From assembly GCA_964614585.1 (NCBI GenBank), contig CAZTLW010000118.1, positions 1 through 7,320 on the forward strand: a stretch of DNA of 7,320 nucleotides. Reading direction: 5' to 3'. Under the pieces are notes generated by a model. That model saw only the letters and a program-made list of their open reading frames with translations. It was not told where the DNA came from and did no database searches. This stretch comes from JAHEFX01 sp964614585. GTDB taxonomy: Bacteria; Actinomycetota; Acidimicrobiia; Spongiisociales; JAENVV01. Positions within the stretch are counted from its first letter, which is position 1. The number at the start of each line of letters is the position of its first letter. This document shows, piece by piece, positions 1-5,617 of this stretch. The position numbers and the translations under genes were made by a program.

Positions 1-959
1 ACCTCGTCGGCCTCGATGTAGGAGATCAGGTTCCCGAACACGGGCTCGTCCCACGCGGTGCACCCGATGAGCGTGAGGTCCTTCAGGTACATGGTCCGCA
101 TGTCGAGGTCGACCAGCGGCCCCGCGATGGCCCCCGACGAGACGAAGCGGCCGCCGCGCCGGAGCACGTCGAGCACCCCGGCGAACCCCGGCCCGGCGAC
201 GTTGTCGACGGCGACGTCGACCGACTCCGACCCGAGGGCCTCGGCCAGGTCCTCGCCACGGTCGACGATCTCGTCGGCGCCCAGCGCTCGGACCGACTCC
301 GCCTTGGACGCCGACGTCACCGCCGCAACCGTGGCGCCACGGCGCTTGGCCAGTTGCACCGTCGCCGACCCGACCCCGCCCGAGGCGCCGGTGACGAGGA
401 CGTGGTCGGCAGGCCCGACACCCGCTCGGTGGAGCATGTTCTCGGCCGTGCCCCAGGCACACGGGATCGAGCCCAGCGCGGCATCGGTCCAGTCGACGTC
501 GATCGCGAAGACCTCGGATCCGGGAACGACCACGAACTGGGCGAAGGCCCCGTCGAAGTCCGACCCCAGCCACACGGTCTCCATCGACCCGAATCCGTTC
601 GGCCGCATACAGGCGCGAACGAGCACCCGACGGCCCACCAACGAGGGATCCGCTCCCGGCCCGAGCCCTTCGACGATGCCGCAGCAGTCGGTGCCCTGGA
701 TCAGCGGGAACGGCGTCGCCTCGTCCCAGCCGCCGTCGGTTCGCTCCGACGGAGCTTCGGCGGCCGCTTCGGTGCTGCCGGCCTCCGACGACGAGTACCA
801 GCCGAGGCGGGTGTTGATGTCGGTGTTGTTGACCCCGGCGGCCAGCACCCGGATGAGGACCTCGCCCGACCCCGGTTCGGGGACGGGGACGTCGCGCACC
901 TCGAGGCGGTCGTAGCCGCCGGTGCCGGTCGTGACCACGGCCTGCATCGTGTCGGGCAT
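1..959 (-). CDS. Zinc-binding-type (MDR) alcohol dehydrogenase / quinone oxidoreductase-like protein, 3' end outside window
   Basis: This is a medium-chain dehydrogenase/reductase, expected to be a cytosolic NAD(P)(H)-dependent oxidoreductase acting on an alcohol, aldehyde or quinone-like substrate that cannot be named from sequence. 319 complete codons are visible, ending ...SYIEADE at the window edge. The family is usually about 340-350 residues, so roughly 30 are missing. The GroES-like N-terminal domain spans about residues 1-150, with AGVNNTDINTR at 41-51 and GTDCCG at 89-94. The Rossmann domain starts with VLVTGASGGVGSA at 187-199, a clear nucleotide-binding glycine motif. RTMYLKDLTLIGCT at 288-301 is typical of this subgroup. 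The position where classical ADHs have the catalytic zinc Cys is Asn here (NNTD), so catalytic zinc is doubtful. The start at 959 is preferred over the Met at 947 because GGGAG (plus 969-973) lies 9 nt upstream of it. The gene is divergent from the DUF1801 gene, with a 79-nt gap. The fold is certain; the substrate is unknown. Confidence 0.9.
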   Translation of the reverse strand, partial: MPDTMQAVVTTGTGGYDRLEVRDVPVPEPGSGEVLIRVLAAGVNNTDINTRLGWYSSSEAGSTEAAAEAPSERTDGGWDEATPFPLIQGTDCCGIVEGLGPGADPSLVGRRVLVRACMRPNGFGSMETVWLGSDFDGAFAQFVVVPGSEVFAIDVDWTDAALGSIPCAWGTAENMLHRAGVGPADHVLVTGASGGVGSATVQLAKRRGATVAAVTSASKAESVRALGADEIVDRGEDLAEALGSESVDVAVDNVAGPGFAGVLDVLRRGGRFVSSGAIAGPLVDLDMRTMYLKDLTLIGCTAWDEPVFGNLISYIEADE

Positions 960-1038
960 GAGCCGAGTCTCCCACGCCGACGGGGCCGACGACCACGGCG
1001 GCGGTAGCGTTCCCGCCCAGACGAGTGAAGGTGACGGC

Positions 1039-1467
1039 ATGGCCGACGAGTGGCAGAAACCCGAGACCGTGAAGCTGCTCTCGGGCGGCAACCCCCAGAT
1101 CCCCAAGGGTGACGGCGACGCACCGGTGCAGGCCTACCTCGAGGCCATGCCCGGGTGGAAGGCGGACCTGGGGCGACGGCTCGACGAGCTCATCGTCGGC
1201 ACGGTGCCCGACGTGCGCAAGGCGGTCCGCTGGAACTCGCCCTTCTACGGCGTCGAAGGCCGCGGCTGGTTCGTCAGCTTTCATTGCTTCACCAACTACG
1301 TGAAGGTGACGTTCCACAACGGCGCCTCGCTCGACCCCCTCCCACCGGTGGACTCCAAGCACCCCGACGTGCGCTACCTCCACATCGGTGAGGACGACCT
1401 CGACGAGGGCCAGTTCGTCGCCTGGGTGCGCCAGGGCGCCGAGCTCGCCGGCGAGGACCTGTTCTGA
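1039..1467 (+). CDS. DUF1801 (YdhG-like) domain protein
   Basis: This is a 142-residue soluble protein of the DUF1801 type, a small alpha/beta family of unknown biochemical role, common in Actinobacteria and Firmicutes. Family-like features are VQAYLEAMPGWKADLGRRLDELI (residues 30-52; a helix with the usual 'YL..MP.W...L..L..LI' spacing), then DVRKAVRWNSPFY (58-70; the recognisable 'W..PFY' turn), then strands FVSFHCFTNYVKVTFHNGA (78-96), and VRYLHIGEDD (111-120). ATG at 1039 is chosen because GAAGGTGA sits about 6 nt upstream and similarity to the family begins soon after. An in-frame ATG at 922 would add 39 low-complexity residues overlapping the divergent dehydrogenase. A weak -10-like TAGCGT lies at 1005-1010, without a convincing -35. 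There is no signal peptide or membrane segment. Family assignment is from remembered motif pattern; molecular function is unknown. Confidence 0.8.
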   Translation: MADEWQKPETVKLLSGGNPQIPKGDGDAPVQAYLEAMPGWKADLGRRLDELIVGTVPDVRKAVRWNSPFYGVEGRGWFVSFHCFTNYVKVTFHNGASLDPLPPVDSKHPDVRYLHIGEDDLDEGQFVAWVRQGAELAGEDLF

Positions 1468-1485
1468 CCCGTGCCGAGTGGGGCC

Positions 1486-1556
1486 CCTTTGGTCAAAGGC
1501 CACCGTGGTGCTTGAGTAGCGCCTGCTTTGCTGCACTCCGATCGTCACGGTGGCCT
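1486..1556 (+). other. Overlapping inverted repeats in the DUF1801-to-unknown-gene junction
   Basis: Two possible RNA hairpins share bases. The first pairs CCTTT (1486-1490) with AAAGG (1495-1499) around loop GGTC. It begins 19 nt after the DUF1801 stop, but is short and has no T-tract. The second pairs AGGCCACCGTG (1497-1507) exactly with CACGGTGGCCT (1546-1556), an 11-bp perfect arm. Two G.T pairs and one G-C pair continue inward. Bases 1497-1499 belong to both, so the hairpins exclude each other. The upstream-most possible start (TTG 1528) of the next gene lies in the loop of the larger hairpin. A terminator, an attenuator-like switch or a protein-binding palindrome are all possible; the sequence does not decide. 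Confidence 0.45.
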
Positions 1557-2145
1557 CGCGCCGCCCTCATTGGTCGACGAACTGCTGACGCGCGAGGCTC
1601 GGTGGTTCGTCGACGGCCACCTGCCGTCCGCGGTCGCCGGGTGGTTCACGGCCGCCCCGGACGTGGAGTCCGGTGAGCGGGTGGACACCTACGACGTCGA
1701 GTCGGCTCGACGTGGCATCGGCCGCAAGCACCGCAATGGCGAGTTGGTCGACGTCAAGGTCCGCGTCAGGGACCTCGGGGACGTCCTCCTCGCCGGACGG
1801 CTCGCCGGTCGCCTCGAGGACTGGCGCAAGGTGAGCCGTACTGCCGACCCGTCCCGACCGCGCCTGGTGGCGCCGATCGAGTTGGCAAAGGCCCTGCACA
1901 CGAGGCGCTACCCGCTGCCGGGGAGCAACGCCGGCTGCGAGGCGGAGTTGGTCGAGGTCGAGACCGACGGCGCCGAGGCATGGTCGCTGTGCTTCGAGAC
2001 GTACGGTGATCCGACCCTGCGAGCACAGGCGTTCCGCCACGGCATCGACCGATTCATCGCCGAGACCCCGATCCCCGCCGATCTCGAGTTGGGGCCGCAA
2101 TGCAGCCTCTCGTACCCGAACTGGATCGCCCGGGTCGGGCGCTGA
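1528..2145 (+). CDS. Conserved-looking hypothetical protein, start uncertain (TTG 1528 or TTG 1570)
   Basis: This 205-residue (or 191-residue) soluble protein has no function I can assign. Visible motifs are EARWFVDGHLPSAVAGWF (residues 23-40), a charged basic strand GELVDVKVRVRDLG (71-84), GRLEDWRKVSR (94-104), and a late block ELVEVETDGAEAWSLCFETYG (140-160). The pattern 'RWF..G.LP..V..WF ... R.D.Y ... G.LVDVKVRV ... E.W.K.S' resembles a group of uncharacterised bacterial proteins. The alternating acidic/basic strands faintly recall CYTH-like barrels, but no ExExK signature is present, so that is only a guess. An in-frame TGA at 1513-1515 blocks upstream extension, and there is no ATG near the N-terminus. 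TTG 1528 and TTG 1570 are the candidates, and neither has a clear Shine-Dalgarno sequence. The conserved part begins after 1570. The gene is on the same strand as the DUF1801 gene 60 nt upstream, and convergent with the antiporter 27 nt downstream. Confidence 0.7.
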   Translation: MLHSDRHGGLAPPSLVDELLTREARWFVDGHLPSAVAGWFTAAPDVESGERVDTYDVESARRGIGRKHRNGELVDVKVRVRDLGDVLLAGRLAGRLEDWRKVSRTADPSRPRLVAPIELAKALHTRRYPLPGSNAGCEAELVEVETDGAEAWSLCFETYGDPTLRAQAFRHGIDRFIAETPIPADLELGPQCSLSYPNWIARVGR

Positions 2146-2177
2146 CGCCGGGCCACGGAACGACGCCGACCGTCAGC
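2141..2177. terminator. Weak inverted repeat between two convergent stop codons
   Basis: GCTGACG (2141-2147) pairs with CGTCAGC (2171-2177) across 23 nt. Each arm contains the stop codon of one of the two convergent genes. It could act as a shared bidirectional stop signal. The stem is only 7 bp with a long loop and no T-tract, so the symmetry may simply come from the two facing TGA codons. Confidence 0.25.
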
Positions 2178-4086
2178 CGCCGAGCCGGAGGCGGACCTCG
2201 TCGAGGGAGTCCTGCTCGGCGACCAGCGTGACCTCGTCGCCGACCCGGAACACCGTCGATCCCTGGGCCAGGACCGTCGTGTCGCCCCGGCGGACCTCGA
2301 GGATGAGCACGTCGGGCGGGAGTCGGATCTGCCGCAGCGACATGCCATGGACGTCGCGATTCGTGAGCGTGATCTGCACGACGGTCCGGTCGGGGTCCTG
2401 GTGCAACAACAGGGCCGTCGATTGCGGCGAGAGCACCGCTTGCTCGAGGAGGGTGACCATCGCCGAACTCGGATCGACGACGAAGGTGCCCAGACCCGCC
2501 AGGTCCGCCGCCGCCGCCGCCTCGACCGGTCGGGCGACGAGTCGCTCGATCCCGCGTCGCTCGTAGGCGAAGCGGAGCACGTCGAGGTTCGCCGCGTCGT
2601 CGGGCAGCATCGCCACGACGGCGGCCGCCTCCTCGTCGATGAGTCCGGCGAGCGTCTCCTCCGAGACGTCGGGGATCAGCACCTCCTCCACGTCGGAGGC
2701 CGAGATGCGCTCGACCTGCTCGGGATCGGTGTCGGCCACCACGACGTCCCACCCGCGCCCCATGAGCACCCTGGCCAATGCGATCGACTGTCCCTCCACC
2801 CCGAAGATCACGACCTTGCCGCCCTCGAGCTCCCCGGCCTCGGGCAGGTTGGCCTCGCCCACCCGCTTCAGGCCGGACTTCAGGAAGAGCGGGCCGACGA
2901 CCTCGTTGATCACCACGACGGAGATGATGAGCGTGGCGAAGGCGTCGCCCAGGTCCGGGAACTGGACGGAGACCTCGCGGGCAAGGCCCAGGGCGATGCC
3001 CGCCTGGGTGATGAACGCCATCCAGGACGTGCGGCGGACGAGCTTGGACTCACCGGCGATCGTGGAGCCGATGCCCGAGCCGATGGCGATGCCGACCACG
3101 CGGACGGCAAAGAGGGCGAGCGCGATGGGCAGGGTCTCCCACAGCACGTCGAGTTTCAGCGCCAGACCGGTGATCGTGAAGAAGGCGACGTAGACGGCCG
3201 GGCCCACGTCGTGGAGCAGGCGATCGAACTCCAACCGGAAGTTGGTGAAGTTCGTGACGAAGAACCCACCGATCAGGGCGATCAGCAACGGCTCGATGTA
3301 GATCTCGAAGCCGAAGGTCGCGACGCTCCATGTGTCCACGAACGCCGCGAGCTGGTAGATCCCGAAGCCGAGGGCGAGGACCCCGGCGATCTTCGCGAGC
3401 CGGTGGATCCGGAGCGAGAGCAGGGTGCGGAGGAGGTAGCCCGTGGCAATGCCGAGCGTGGTCGCCGCCGCCAGGTCGAGGAGCAGCAACCCGACGAACC
3501 CGATGTCCAGCGTGGAATCGGTGAGGAGGGCCGCGGCGACGGAGGCCATGGCGGCGAAGAGCACGATGATGACCACGTCCATCAGCACCGTGACCCCGAG
3601 CGCCGTCCGCGTGAACGGGCCGCGGGCGCGCACCTCCTTGATCACGGCGATGGTGGAGGGCGGCGAGAGGGCGAGGAGGACCGCTCCCCCGAGTAGCGCC
3701 GTCGCAAGCCTGGCCGGGGTCGAGAAATCCGAGGTGAAGGGCAGGAACTCCGTCGCGAAGTAGATCGCCACCGTCAGGAAGGTGAAGCCGACGACGAGGA
3801 TGCCGGCGGTGGTCGAGAGGATCGGCCGCAAGCGGGGCCGGAGTTCCTTGATGTAGAGCTCCGAACCGGCGACGAAGGCGATCACGGCCAGCGAGATCTC
3901 GTCGATGAACCGCAGGCTCTCGACGTCGACCGTGTCCAGGAACCCGACACCGAAGGCCCCGGCGAGGGCGCCGGCGAAGAGGTACCCGGTGATCGTCGGC
4001 AGCTTGAGCGCCTTGAACCCCTGGCCGATCATGTACGACGCGAGGCAGACGACGCCGAACGCGATCAGCGACCAGAGTGTGTCCAT
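2173..4086 (-). CDS. CPA-family cation/proton antiporter with TrkA-N and TrkA-C (RCK) domains
   Basis: This 637-residue inner-membrane protein is predicted to exchange Na+ or K+ for H+, for pH or ion homeostasis. Residues 1-405 form the Na+/H+ exchanger membrane domain, with about 12 hydrophobic segments: for example 3-20, 94-112, 127-147, 164-187, 195-220, 262-280, 296-310, 318-340 and 384-402. ALSPPSTIAVIKEVRARGP (139-157) followed by TVLMDVVIIVLFA (166-178) marks the unwound helix and the ion-site helix, with D170 the likely ion-binding acid. A cytosolic Rossmann TrkA-N domain starts at KVVIFGVEGQS (424-434), with acidic D452 after strand 2. A TrkA-C domain covers about 568-637. The fused regulatory part implies gating by nucleotide or another small ligand, as in Kef-type systems. 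Met at 4086 is chosen because it begins the first membrane helix; the upstream in-frame extension is Arg-rich and unlike a leader. No strong Shine-Dalgarno is visible. It has no operon partner. The transported ion cannot be told. Confidence 0.9.
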   Translation of the reverse strand: MDTLWSLIAFGVVCLASYMIGQGFKALKLPTITGYLFAGALAGAFGVGFLDTVDVESLRFIDEISLAVIAFVAGSELYIKELRPRLRPILSTTAGILVVGFTFLTVAIYFATEFLPFTSDFSTPARLATALLGGAVLLALSPPSTIAVIKEVRARGPFTRTALGVTVLMDVVIIVLFAAMASVAAALLTDSTLDIGFVGLLLLDLAAATTLGIATGYLLRTLLSLRIHRLAKIAGVLALGFGIYQLAAFVDTWSVATFGFEIYIEPLLIALIGGFFVTNFTNFRLEFDRLLHDVGPAVYVAFFTITGLALKLDVLWETLPIALALFAVRVVGIAIGSGIGSTIAGESKLVRRTSWMAFITQAGIALGLAREVSVQFPDLGDAFATLIISVVVINEVVGPLFLKSGLKRVGEANLPEAGELEGGKVVIFGVEGQSIALARVLMGRGWDVVVADTDPEQVERISASDVEEVLIPDVSEETLAGLIDEEAAAVVAMLPDDAANLDVLRFAYERRGIERLVARPVEAAAAADLAGLGTFVVDPSSAMVTLLEQAVLSPQSTALLLHQDPDRTVVQITLTNRDVHGMSLRQIRLPPDVLILEVRRGDTTVLAQGSTVFRVGDEVTLVAEQDSLDEVRLRLGG

Positions 4087-4187
4087 GGGCGGCGAGTGTA
4101 CGGACGGCTCCGGGGTTCGCCGGGAGCTTCGGGGCCGGAGACGAAACCGGCGGACCCGGGCACGGGCTCCATGGGACCGGCCCACCG

Positions 4188-4223
4188 GGGCCCCCAGCTC
4201 AGGTGGTCAGAGCAGGTGACTCA
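4188..4223 (+). pseudogene. tRNA 5'-half remnant matching the tRNA(CAT) at 7207
   Basis: These 36 bases align without gaps to 7207-7242, the 5' half of the intact tRNA, with 32 identities. Mismatches fall at 4194, 4195, 4208 and 4217. The match covers the acceptor 5' strand, the full D arm (GCTC...GAGC at 4197-4213) and the start of the anticodon arm up to CTCA. After 4223 similarity stops. The bases that should pair with the anticodon stem and acceptor stem (TCACC and GGGGCCC types) are absent, and no T arm is found, so this cannot fold as a tRNA. The flanks (4178-4187 against 7197-7206) do not match. The surrounding 4087-4367 has no gene. It also holds a small stem AAGGGC/GCCCTT (4227-4232 with 4241-4246) and the large hairpin listed separately. 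Confidence 0.75.
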
Positions 4224-4272
4224 CCAAAGGGCCACGGAGTGCCCTTCCATCCACGAGGTCGATCCCACCGGG

Positions 4273-4307
4273 TTGGGTGGCCGGGTCGTGACGACCCGGC
4301 CACCCAA
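4273..4307 (-). terminator. 17-bp perfect palindrome, probable terminator of the SnoaL-like gene
   Basis: TTGGGTGGCCGGGTCGT (4273-4289) is followed after one base by its exact reverse complement (4291-4307). A realistic RNA hairpin is 15 bp with a 5-nt loop. On the minus strand it lies about 60 nt past the stop of the SnoaL-like gene. There is no T-tract, but strong GC hairpins without one often serve as terminators in high-GC actinobacteria. On the plus strand nothing obvious would use it. A protein-binding palindrome is the alternative. Confidence 0.6.
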
Positions 4308-4367
4308 TGGTCACCGATGCTCCGGTGGTCTGAGCCCCCATCGCTGACGCGGGGAGGCGAGGTTCGC

Positions 4368-4796
4368 TCACTCGTCCGCGGTGAGCTGGGCGATCGCCGA
4401 TGTCCAGTCTTCGAGGTGGTAGACGTGCGTGATCTTGCCGCCCTCGAGGGTGAGGATGTCGATGGACATGATCTCGAAGCTGCGCCCCGTGGGTGTCTCG
4501 ACACCGAAGAAGGGGCCGACCGGCGTGCCCGACGCCAGGCCGCGCACGACGTAGCGGCCGTCGTCGAGCTCGATGATCTCCTGCGGCTCCCAGGTCAGGT
4601 CGGGCACGACCTGACCCAGAAAGGCGATCGTGTTCACCATGCCCTCTGCGCCCGGCCCGCCCGGCGGCGTCGGAATCGAGACGACCTCGGGCGAGAAGAG
4701 CTCGTAGTAGCGCTCCTTCGTGGTCTCTGCCGGTGCGCTGAGCACGTCGGTGTAGAAGGCGCGCACGGTGTCCGTGTCGCTTGTGCGGGTTTGCAT
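4368..4796 (-). CDS. SnoaL-like / ester-cyclase family (NTF2-fold) protein
   Basis: This 142-residue soluble protein has the SnoaL-like NTF2 fold. That family includes polyketide cyclases, but also many small enzymes and binding proteins of unknown substrate. Visible pattern: VRAFYTDVLSAP at residues 11-22 (N-terminal helix); a flexible part with PTPPGGPGAEG; FLGQVVPDLTW at about 59-69 (the typical 'F...PDL.W'); VVRGLASGTPVGPFFG with the GT.xG.F.G motif; then TGRSFEIMSIDILTLEGGKITHVYHLEDW, whose 'DI....GKI......DW' ending is diagnostic. The length fits the family. GGAG (plus 4804-4807) lies 7 nt before the ATG and fixes the start. The gene diverges from the TetR gene at 4908, with a good promoter and two operator-like repeats between, so it is probably repressed by that regulator. 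A longer in-frame reading upstream (to about 5573) runs antisense to the TetR gene and is not coding. Cyclase activity itself is not proven. Confidence 0.85.
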   Translation of the reverse strand: MQTRTSDTDTVRAFYTDVLSAPAETTKERYYELFSPEVVSIPTPPGGPGAEGMVNTIAFLGQVVPDLTWEPQEIIELDDGRYVVRGLASGTPVGPFFGVETPTGRSFEIMSIDILTLEGGKITHVYHLEDWTSAIAQLTADE

Positions 4797-4829
4797 GTGG
4801 ATTCTCCGTTCCTTGGTCCCGGATACTGG

Positions 4830-4845
4830 CGTACCGGCTGGTACG
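4830..4845. promoter_or_regulatory. Operator-like inverted repeat 1 (TetR/SnoaL intergenic)
   Basis: CGTACC GGCT GGTACG has perfect 6-bp arms around a 4-bp centre. It covers the predicted transcription start region of the SnoaL-like gene (about 4844), where a bound TetR dimer would block transcription. A second copy of the same layout lies at 4887-4902. Confidence 0.6.
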
Positions 4846-4850
4846 GAAAT

Positions 4851-4879
4851 GGTATACTCCGACCGGAGACACGAGTCAA
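4851..4879 (-). promoter_or_regulatory. Sigma70-type promoter of the SnoaL-like gene
   Basis: Read on the minus strand, TTGACT (4879-4874) is a near-consensus -35. After a 17-nt spacer comes TATACC (4856-4851), a fair -10. Transcription would start near 4844 and give a leader of about 48 nt ending with the GGAG ribosome site. It stands out in this GC-rich window and lies between the two operator-like repeats. Confidence 0.6.
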
Positions 4880-4886
4880 GCCAATT

Positions 4887-4902
4887 CGTACCTTTCGGTA
4901 TA
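4887..4902. promoter_or_regulatory. Operator-like inverted repeat 2, at the TetR gene start
   Basis: CGTACC TTTC GGTATA has the same layout as the repeat at 4830-4845 (CGTACC, 4 bp, GGTA). Its left arm is identical and its right arm is degenerate at the last two bases. It ends 5 nt before the TetR ATG and overlaps possible -10 sequences GGTATA (4897-4902) or TATAAA (4899-4904), which suggests self-repression. No matching -35 is clear. These -10s would put the transcription start at or next to the ATG, that is a leaderless mRNA. Confidence 0.5.
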
Positions 4903-4907
4903 AAAAT

Positions 4908-5510
4908 ATGGACACCAACGACCCCGCCCGCCCGAGAGGCCGTCCGCGAACGACGGATCCGGCACACGTGCTCGACGTCGCCATGACCGCGTATTGGCAT
5001 GACGACCCGGCGGACGTGTCGCTCAACGCGATCTGCCGGCTGGCAGGCGTGTCGAAGCCATCGCTCTACCGCGAGTTCGGCAGTGAGGACGGTCTCACGC
5101 GAGCGACGCTCGACCGCTATGCCGAGCAGGTGCTCTCGGACGTGTTCGCAATCCTGCAGGCCGGACGAGGATTGACGGAGACACTGGACGCGCTGGTCGA
5201 CTTCGCGTGCGACGACCCTCGGATGGCGACCGGGTGCCTGTTCTACAAGATGCGCAACGGGAAGCATCGGCTCGGGCCACGGACGCGCGCCCGGGTGGAC
5301 GAACTGGATGCCGGGGCCCGGGCGGCGTACGAGGCGTTCCTCCAAGACCGTCGCGACGCAGGTGAATGGCCGGCAGGCCCAAGCGTCCAGACCGGAGCAC
5401 GCCACCTCTCGGAGCAGATCGCGCTTGCGTTCACCCAGCGAGCATCCGGCGAGGACCCCGACGAGGTCCGCGACTCGCTCACCCTGGCCCTGTCCGTGTT
5501 CACGAGTTGA
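4908..5510 (+). CDS. TetR/AcrR-family transcriptional regulator (divergent from SnoaL-like gene)
   Basis: This 200-residue one-component repressor-type regulator is expected to act as a dimer on DNA. A basic N-terminal arm RPRGRPR (8-14) leads into the helix-turn-helix: SLNAICRLAGVSKPSLYREF at 38-57, followed by GSEDGLTRATLDRY (58-71), the standard start of helix 4. The C-terminal ligand domain contains a distinctive stretch CDDPRMATGCLFYKMRNG (101-118) with two cysteines, C101 and C110. A ligand or redox role for them is only a thought. ATG 4908 is the natural family start. The same frame is open far upstream, but that part crosses the promoter region and the antisense SnoaL-like gene. No Shine-Dalgarno precedes the ATG. 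Given the two operator-like repeats in the gap, the likely target is its own promoter and the SnoaL-like gene. It is convergent with the short-chain dehydrogenase. The ligand is unknown. Confidence 0.9.
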   Translation: MDTNDPARPRGRPRTTDPAHVLDVAMTAYWHDDPADVSLNAICRLAGVSKPSLYREFGSEDGLTRATLDRYAEQVLSDVFAILQAGRGLTETLDALVDFACDDPRMATGCLFYKMRNGKHRLGPRTRARVDELDAGARAAYEAFLQDRRDAGEWPAGPSVQTGARHLSEQIALAFTQRASGEDPDEVRDSLTLALSVFTS

Positions 5511-5520
5511 TGGACCCAGG

Positions 5521-5532
5521 GCCGGTACCGGC
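5521..5532. repeat. Perfect 12-bp palindrome after the TetR gene
   Basis: GCCGGTACCGGC lies 10 nt after the stop of the first TetR gene. It shares the GGTACC theme with the operator-like repeats at 4830 and 4887, but its half-sites are arranged differently. It may be part of transcription termination, or chance in GC-rich DNA. Confidence 0.3.
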
Positions 5533-5588
5533 GCGATTCGTGCGACCGAGCGCTGACCACCGAGGAGCAACACCGTGTCTCTTGTGGC

Positions 5589-5617
5589 GGGGACGGTTCA
5601 GAGCCCGAACTGTCCCC
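5589..5617. terminator. Hairpin overlapping the dehydrogenase stop codon, probable bidirectional terminator
   Basis: GGGGACGGTTC (5589-5599) pairs with GAACTGTCCCC (5607-5617) around a 7-nt loop, giving an 11-bp stem with a single G.T pair. It includes the stop codon (5598-5600) and the last codons of the short-chain dehydrogenase and lies 78 nt after the TetR stop. It is placed to end transcription from both convergent genes. No T-tract follows on either strand. Confidence 0.55.

Noticed and set aside
58..1007. Plus-strand frames over the dehydrogenase
   Set aside because: The minus strand encodes a complete MDR motif set. The plus-strand products are low-complexity Ser/Arg/Pro-rich.
1567..2100. 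Minus-strand frame of 177 codons over the unknown gene
   Set aside because: It has no recognisable motifs. The plus strand has better-looking aromatic and charged motifs and fits the gene order, though the plus-strand gene is itself unnamed.
2347..3696. Long open frame (449 codons) on the plus strand inside the antiporter
   Set aside because: It is antisense to a full antiporter with clear membrane and RCK motifs. Its translation is rich in Arg, Asp, Glu and His repeats typical of the complement of GC-rich codons.
4188..4367. Split tRNA with a group I intron in the anticodon loop
   Set aside because: Group I introns do occur in some bacterial tRNA-Ile(CAT) genes, and the match stops in the anticodon loop. 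However, no 3' tRNA half (anticodon 3' stem, T arm, GGGGCCC) was found downstream before the next gene.
4077..4907. Upstream in-frame extension of the first TetR gene (total 477 codons)
   Set aside because: It passes through the half-tRNA, the palindrome and the antisense SnoaL-like gene. The TetR family begins at the ATG at 4908.
4797..5573. Minus-strand in-frame upstream extension of the SnoaL-like gene (total 401 codons)
   Set aside because: It crosses the promoter and operators and lies antisense to the TetR gene. The ATG at 4796 has a good ribosome site and the family starts there.
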